A stretch of DNA of 64,000 nucleotides from Dipteronia dyeriana (lineage: Eukaryota > Streptophyta > Magnoliopsida > Sapindales > Sapindaceae). Below the pieces are notes generated by a model, which was given only the letters and a program-made list of their open reading frames with translations, ran no database searches and was not told where the DNA came from. Positions 57,696-64,000 of this stretch are shown here, piece by piece (position 1 is the stretch's first letter; the number at the start of each line of letters is the position of its first letter). Both the position numbers and the translations under genes were made by a program. Location of the stretch: contig CM065295.1 of the NCBI GenBank assembly GCA_032871835.1, forward strand, positions 69,434,687-69,498,686. Direction: 5' to 3'.

Positions 57696-59439
57696 ATAAC
57701 TTTTTTACAGTTTACTGATGTGTTGCTTCTGTGACATTGCAGATGACGAGCAGTTTGAAGGAATTGCTTAAAACTCCAGAGGGAGATTGGTTCAAGGGAA
57801 AATTGACCCGACACGACAATTTTGAAGCCTTCGTCCGTATAGACGATGCACTTAACCGGGTCCTTGAAGAGTTTACGGTTGAGGATCGGCGTCGGTTTAT
57901 GGCCTCCTGTTTTGAACATTTCATGTCGATGCACCGGGAGCTGAATTTTTTGGGTGGTGTTATTCATCAGTTGCTGTTGCGGGAGTTGGACCATAACGGG
58001 CCAACAAATGAGATGCGGTTCTTGTTAGGGAACCATGTGGTCAGGTTTTCGAAGGTGGAATTTAGCCTCATCACCGGATTACGTTTTGGAGTCGTACCGG
58101 ACACGAGTATGTATGTTGCAGTTGAGAATGACATACATCAACGGTACTTTCCTGCATATGATGAGGTATCGTTGGATGACTTGAGGGTTGTTCTTACCCA
58201 AGGAGAGTTTGAACAAGAGTACAATGCTGTGAAGTTGTGCCTCATTTACATGTTGAACTGGATATTGATGAGGGTGGACGAGAGATTGAAGATTCCAGTT
58301 TGGCAGTTTTGGTTGGTAGAGGACCTCAATGCCTTCGATGCGTTCCCGTGGGGTGCCCACGTCTATAGGCATTCTATATTTTTATTCAAGCATCCGTTAC
58401 CGCGACGTCGTGAGGAAAGACACCAGCAGTCACAGGGCGATGCTGGACATTCCATTCCGTGGAGGGGTACAACATCTACGGTCTATCACACGCCCTTTTG
58501 GTAAGAAATTTGATTTCGAACATGTACATTACATTTCTAATCCAATTTTTATTATTATAACTGTACTTATCTTTGATGCAGATATTTGCTTTCGGAGTGA
58601 TCTCTGAACTGGGCGTCGATTTCGGGACTCGAAGGGTTACAGACCTTTGTCCTTGTATGTTGAAGTGAGAGTTGACGAAACAACCCAGAGGGAAGAAGCT
58701 TGACTAGATTTTTAGTGATAGAGTAATTAATATATTTGTTAATCGTATGTTATATTACTTACTATAAGTAACAATGACATTCATCTAACTACGCTTTCAT
58801 ATGTCTGCGAGGACGGAAATTGTTCCCACAACAGCTGATGCAGTTGCACCGTACTTCACAGGCCTAAGTGAGGGGGGGGAGCCCGTATGTGCATGACTAC
58901 AGGGTTCACCTTCCTACTGTCCCTGATCCGACTACAAGTGCAGTTCATCCCGATGAGGAGGGTGGGGGTCCGACTACAAGTGCAGGTCCAGATTTCAGTG
59001 GCATGGACACTGGCGGATCTTCACTGTCTCCTGAACGAGTGAGGCTTAGAAAGGTTCGGTTTACCATGCCAGGAAATGGTGCCGATACAGGGGATTCCCG
59101 TGCAGGCGTTGCACTTAATGGGGAGGTAAGTTGAGATGGTATTTTTTTTTTACCGGATGACGCATAATTGTTTTAGTATTAACAATGTTGCATGATTTCA
59201 GGCCCGTTAAGAACAGCAGTTGAACGAGTTGCATGAAGCCCTCCGAAAGAGTGAGGGTGATCAACAACAACAGCACCGGAAGTTGCTAGAGTTGATCCGG
59301 AAGAGCGAGGTGGATCGACAGCAACAACATAGGGAGTTGCTTGCATTGATCGGAGGCTTTCAGGGCTTCAGGCTGCATATGTGTGAGCATACACAAGATC
59401 CACATACCGGAGGGGCAGATCTGGAGAGTGGGGCTCAAT

Positions 59440-59960
59440 CTCCCCTTCCCCCTCCTCCTCCACCTCCACCTCCACCTACGAGAGAGCAGTCAGCCCCCCT
59501 CCCGCTCATAGCGATTCGTAAGCTCCCCTTCAACCTAGGAGCGAGCAGCAGGCTCCTCCTCCACCACCTAGCGAGCAGCCGGCCCCCCTCCCACTCATAG
59601 AGATTCTCAGGCTCCCCCTTCACCTCGGAGCGAGCAGCAGGCTCCTCCTCCACCACCACCTAGCGAGAAGTTGGCTCCCCCTCCACCGACGATCAAACAG
59701 CAGCTTTCCCCTCCCCTTCCACCAAAGATCCAACAGCAGGCTCCCCCTCCCCCTCCATCGATCAACGAGCAGCAGACTCCCTCTCCCCCTCCACCTCAGA
59801 ACGAGGAGCCGGCCCCTCATCCCCCTCAAAGCGAGGAGTAGGTGCCCCCTCCACCTCCTCTCGAATAGCAGGCCCCCATCCCCCTCAGAGCGAGGAGCAA
59901 GCACCCCCTCCACCACCTCTCCTCGAGGAGCAGACTCTCCCTCCCCGTCCTCATCTTAGC
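59440..59960 (+). repeat. Pro-rich tandem region of ULP gene, copy 2
   Basis: Repeated CCTCCACCACC and GAGCAGCAGGCTCCCCCT units of about 30-70 bp encode Pro-rich sequence with Ser-Glu-Gln-Gln-Ala-Pro motifs. The minus frames through it (Gly/Arg-rich) are shadows. Confidence 0.75.
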
Positions 59961-61349
59961 ATACCCCGACGGGGGAAGTTTGACAGCAGAGGCATGTACT
60001 GAAGCGCGGTTGACAGTTGCTTAGCCCGTACACTGATCTGTGCCGACCTAAGAGGGCGAGGGTAATACTAGAGGGACCTGAGCACGTATTTATTCCCCAG
60101 AGACTGGTGGACGGTGACCAGTTAAAGGCTTACCGAGCTTTCAAGAAGAATGTAAACAGGGAACTGTAAGTAAATTTATTTGTTATTTAGGTGGCAATTT
60201 TTCTTCTAATGCATTATATAAATGTGTAGCTGATGAAACATTAATGCAGACATGATGTTAATTTGCTTGCACCGGTTGATGCTGCATGGTTCCATCAGTT
60301 GCAGACCAACTTCATGGATGTTGATGATGAGGTACGTGAGACCATACCGTAAATTCTGTTTATAGTATTTGTTTTAGATGTGTAAGCCTTCTAACATATC
60401 TTTATGTGTTTTTATTCCCAACATATGGACGCGTACCTCCATATTCTTCAGAAGCGTCAACGGGCTTCCCCGAATGTGTGCAGTCAGATGGTCAATATAT
60501 TGGACTCGTAATTTTTTGTAAGTATTGAAATTAGTAATGATTACGCATGCTTGTACATTTGTATGGAAAACAGTAATAACTTTGAGTTTTTATTTCTACA
60601 GTCCTTTCTGGAGCACCATTACAGAAAAATGATGCCTTGTGATTCTCACGGGCAGATCACCCTGAGGTGTTGGAACTTTTGAGGTCGTGGTGGAAGGATG
60701 ATGACCTTACGTCGGTGCTTGGAGGTGCCCCGAATGGATGTCGTCCGTGGTATGAGGTTGACATGGTAAGTGTTTGGTTTTCAATTGTATATATAGTTGT
60801 CTTTGTACATCCTAACACCTGCTGTTTACATTTACAGGTCCTGATACCGTGTAACATTGGGCGGCAACATTGGCTACTGGTGACTGTGGACCTCACATAC
60901 GGGAAGATGTTCATAGTCGACCCCTGGAGACAGGAGGTCCCAACTCATATCCGGAAGCAGCAGATAGCCTCGTTGCGCTACTTTGTGCCCTCGAGGTTGC
61001 ATTAGGCTGGGTTTCATACTGCACGACCGGCTGGACTTAAGAAATTTTAGAAGACAAGTAAGCTCTTTAATGTCAGTGTGGTGTCGGAAAAACATGTCCC
61101 CCAGCAGAAGAAATCGTAAGACATTTCGTAATAGTAACTTTAAGATTGTATTATTATAAACCTAATGTTTTATTAACGCTTTTTAATGTGTCCAACTGTA
61201 GGGGTAACTGTGGTCCCCACAAGTTGAGATTGATCGAGTACTTACTGACGGACATAAAGGATTTCGATTGGTCAGAAGACGATATGGGGATCATTCGGGA
61301 GAAGATGGCCGTTGAAATATTTGCAAACTCCCGGCCCGTTTAGATTTAT

Positions 61350-61550
61350 GTAGTTATTCATTTGTAAATTTACCAATTATTTTGTATGTGTACCAATTAT
61401 TTTGTAAATTTACAAATTCTTTTGTTTATGTACCAATTGTTTTGTATATTTACCAATTCTTTTGTATATGTCCCAATTCTTTTGTATATTTACCAATTCT
61501 TTTGTATAAAAATGTTTACATTTGTATATATACAAATCATATTTAAATAC
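61350..61550 (+). repeat. TTTGTATATTTACCAATTCT array between convergent genes, copy 2
   Basis: About eight units, consensus ACCAATTCTTTTGTATAT, equivalent to the array at 9950-10160 in copy 1 (complement). It is followed by a duplicated AAATACAATTGCATTT near 61550-61595. Confidence 0.8.
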
Positions 61551-61656
61551 AATTGCATTTCAGTCTCAAATCAAATTTAAATACAATTGCATTTTAGTTA
61601 ATGAACAAGTCATACGAGTTCAAATCATCACAATGTCATCATGATAACGCCTCAAA

Positions 61657-64000
61657 TCATTCCACGGTGGAGTCTTTAGTAGGGCACGTCTGTCTGTTGT
61701 GACCAACTGTATGAGAGATACTAAACTTGCGTCTGTATTCCTCTGGAATAACTGTGCTCTGACCTTCATTACTCAAAGCTGGGTTAGAACATCTCATCGA
61801 ATTATGCCCTGGTTGTCGACATTGTCTACAATTCTGTGTACTTGTTCTCTCCGAAGACGAGATACGGCGTGAAGCCCTCGGTCGGCCTACTTGTCTTCTG
61901 AAGCTTGGATTCAAAACGAATCTCTCAGTGATGTCATATGGCACAATCCAAGTGGAAGGATGTCCAACCGGTATAATAGGAACCGAGTAGGCATCAATAA
62001 GTGTTTGTCGTTTATAGTAGTCCGCACAGAGAGATGTGAAATCCATGTTTCGGTCCCTGTAAAAACATTGAAAATGATAGGATTCACGTTTAAGTAATAT
62101 TAACCGTACACAAAATTGTATGATGTACCTTACGGCAGTGAGAGCGTGAGAACATGGAAGAATGTCCATTTGGAATTTGTTGCATGTACAGGTCTTTCGG
62201 GCTAACTAAACGGTACACTGTTTACCAGCCCGTTTCACCGAGAATATGTTCCAGTCAACTGGATTAACAGTCATAAAATTGCACTTATCAATACGTTTGA
62301 GGATCACAAGATGTACTACGTCGGTCAACTAATGATGCATGGATTGTGCAGCCCTATGCCTATCGTGAAACCAACGTTGTAGCATATTCCTAATGAACTC
62401 TGCCAAAGTCAACATAGGCAGTTGCCGTGCAAATTTAAGGCATGAGTTTATGCATTATGCAGCATTTGTTGTCATAACCCTATACCTTCTGTCGGGGCAG
62501 TGTACACGGGACCACTTCTGTGGACCGACATCAATTACATATTCATATGCATTCGTGTGCAAGTTTCGTAACTCTTCCATGTGCCGGTTATATTGCAACT
62601 CGGTGTACGCTCGGGCTGCTTTGTCCATTATTGCGGCAACATCCTTTATATGATATCGCTTCTTAATATTTTTATAAAAGTGTCAGCAACATATGGTATA
62701 GGTGGTATAAGGGAACACTTTAGAAATCCCTGCTTCAATGCTTGTATGTCGATCAGAAATGTAAACCAAATCATCTATATGGCCGAGGGCACCTTTCAAG
62801 CAATCCAAAAACCACTCCCATGATAGGTTGTTTTTCGAGTCACCGTACCCAAAAGCAATTGGATAAACATGTTCATTCCCATCTTGTGCAGTTGCAATAA
62901 ACATTGTGCCCCCGAATCTACCCTTTAAATGGGTACCATCAACGGCAATAACTGGACGCATACACCTATGGAATCCTCTGACTGAGGCACCCAACGACAT
63001 GAAAAATTATAGGAATTTACCATTTTCATCGCACTGTAAGTCAGTAATCGTTTCGGGATTTTGTTGTTCCAACACGTAACGGAATGATGGCAGCAGTTGG
63101 AAGCTTTCCTCATGCGTTCCATAAGTCAGTGACAATGCATAATCAAGGGCTTGATGTGCCTTACTGTACATTATTTGGATGCCATACATTGTTTTCATGT
63201 CAACGATTATGTCATTCAGACGCATTAGTCGACCATCATGTTGGCTGCAATCTAGGTGCAACCATTTCTCCAATTATGACTGCACTAGCTTGTCGATGGC
63301 GGCGGTGAATCTCCTCTAACGGACAAGTGTGTTCGTTGATAAAACTTCTTACTTGAAAGTATGTCGCTTCATCTCTCCTAACCGCTCTTAACTTCCATGT
63401 ACAACTGTCTATCAAACAAATGATGTAATGTTGTCTTATTCGACCTTTTCACCTTCCACTCGAAGTTGTGCCGCATTGTAAAATTCCCAGCCAATCTCTT
63501 CAAATCCTTTTTAGTAGGAAAAAAATGACATTTATATATCATACTAGTAGGTTCATCTTCTACCAAGTTCATGTTTCCACCCATACCAAACGAGTGTGAT
63601 TCTGCTCCTAGAATAACCCACGTTCTGGCATTCTCAGAATCAGCTGGAGTTATATAAAGCCGGACCTCAGATGTCCCAGCTATATATACTGCAGTGGAAT
63701 TACATCCGTGTACACGTCTTGCACGTCTTTCCCTTTCGAATGGTTCTTCATCTTCCTCATTGTTCGCTACATTATGTACCGGATGTAAATTTGTCTCATT
63801 AGCCACCTCATGGATTGGTAAGTTATGAGGTTCATTGTTCATGTCATTGTTCTTCTCATTGTATTGGTGGTTGTACTGCCCAACATTCATTTCAATATGA
63901 CAACCGAAATCATCGTCCAATTGAGCTCCACCTATATCACCATGGTCGGCTACTTCCGGTGGGACACCACACAGGTTTTTCCTACCGTCAATCCAACTTC
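61657..64000 (-). pseudogene. MURA-type MULE transposase, family A copy 2 (5' end outside window)
   Basis: Minus-strand transposase, stop at 61657. Visible blocks from N to C: acidic linker and DNA-binding region (63920-63380, CHFFPTKKDLKRLAGNF), with a frameshift near 63400; region with MYGIQIMYSKAHQALDYA (about 63200); MULE/DDE region VDGTHLKGRF (about 62945) and ISDRHTSI (about 62755); frame breaks near 62685 and in the SWIM area (about 62200), where only CSHALTA remains clear in one frame; C-terminal CCHC knuckle CRQCRQPGHNSMRC about 61820. Where copy 1 has stops (8563, 9250, 9523) this copy has His, Cys and Arg codons, but it has its own frameshifts. Inactive. Confidence 0.9.

Larger units (their letters stand above)
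56400..61343 (+). pseudogene. DUF1985/Ulp1-like protease gene of MULE family A, copy 2
   Basis: Exons: first to 56546 (donor GAG|GTAAGT; no in-frame ATG seen, so perhaps leader); intron 56547-57742 full of GATCGAG repeats; DUF1985-like exon from ATG 57743 to about 58500 (MRFLLGNHVVRFSKVEF, FPWGAHVYRHSIF), with a frameshift near 58455; exon 58584-58720 with stops; exon from 58802 (DFSGMDTGGS); Gln-rich and Pro-rich exon 59200-59980 with internal stops; protease exons about 60602-60765, 60839-61118 and 61201-61343. Catalytic elements are kept: His in RQHWLLV (about 60870), Asp in MFIVDPW (about 60917), Cys in GNCGPH (about 61205). Stops include those after LRYFVPSRLH and in the LKKF segment. 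It is independently decayed from copy 1. Confidence 0.85.
56284..64000 (-). mobile_element. Mutator-like element with ULP-type gene, family A copy 2 (right end outside window)
   Basis: The left end GGGCTCGAAAAATAAATGACAC matches the inverted right end of copy 1 (GGGCTAGAAAAATAAATGACAC). From there the sequence follows copy 1 in reverse order: ULP/DUF1985 gene on plus, spacer array, and MURA on minus running off the window end. By comparison with copy 1, about 1.5-2 kb (MURA start, leader array, TIR) should lie beyond 64000. Strand is given by MURA. Confidence 0.85.

Overview
This is plant nuclear DNA, almost certainly from a eudicot. It is AT-rich, spliced genes are sparse, and most of it is transposable elements in several layers. 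Two features are clearly host DNA: a nuclear tRNA-Asp(GTC) at 31344-31415 (minus) and one SQUAMOSA-promoter-binding-like (SPL) transcription factor gene at about 32.97-35.9 kb (minus). The SPL gene has three coding exons, an SBP domain split by an intron at the usual place, and a miR156 target site in the last exon. Its expected N-terminal start is followed four codons later by a TGA, so translation probably begins at a downstream ATG. I could not identify the species.

Layout. 1-3395: right part of a hAT transposon. 3.4-5.3 kb: unclassified island of higher GC with leftward promoter-like signals. 5.3-5.5 kb: tRNA-derived SINE with target duplication. 5819-14808: a 9-kb Mutator-like element (MULE family A, copy 1). 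16101-19782: complete but inactivated second copy of the same hAT, with TIRs and an exact 8-bp target duplication. 20793-30783: a 10-kb MULE of a second family (B) inserted in a TA microsatellite. 31.3-36.5 kb: tRNA and SPL gene. 37.95-39.44 kb: long inverted-repeat (foldback) element. 41809-53447: four-level nest, in which a Ty3/gypsy element carries a long-TIR DNA element inside its 5' LTR, that element holds a Ty1/copia element, and one LTR of the copia element holds a 2.07-kb solo LTR. 55081-56283: short non-autonomous relative of MULE family A. 56284 to the window end: MULE family A, copy 2, inverted relative to copy 1.

The main recurring theme is a two-gene MULE. All three large MULEs carry a MURA-type transposase gene (DNA-binding domain, DDE/MULE domain, SWIM zinc finger, CCHC knuckles) and a convergent gene with a DUF1985-like N-terminal region and a C-terminal Ulp1/C48 cysteine-protease region. 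This matches the known Kaonashi/CUMULE type of MULE. What stands out is that the non-coding compartments of each family (MURA leader, first or other introns of the protease gene, spacer between the genes) are filled with family-specific short degenerate direct repeats: a CTCGATCC-type motif in family A and a TAGCATGTAACTT motif in family B. Every transposon coding region I read carries stops or frameshifts, so the copies here look inactive. Exon limits, boundaries and domain names were worked out by eye; no database search was run.
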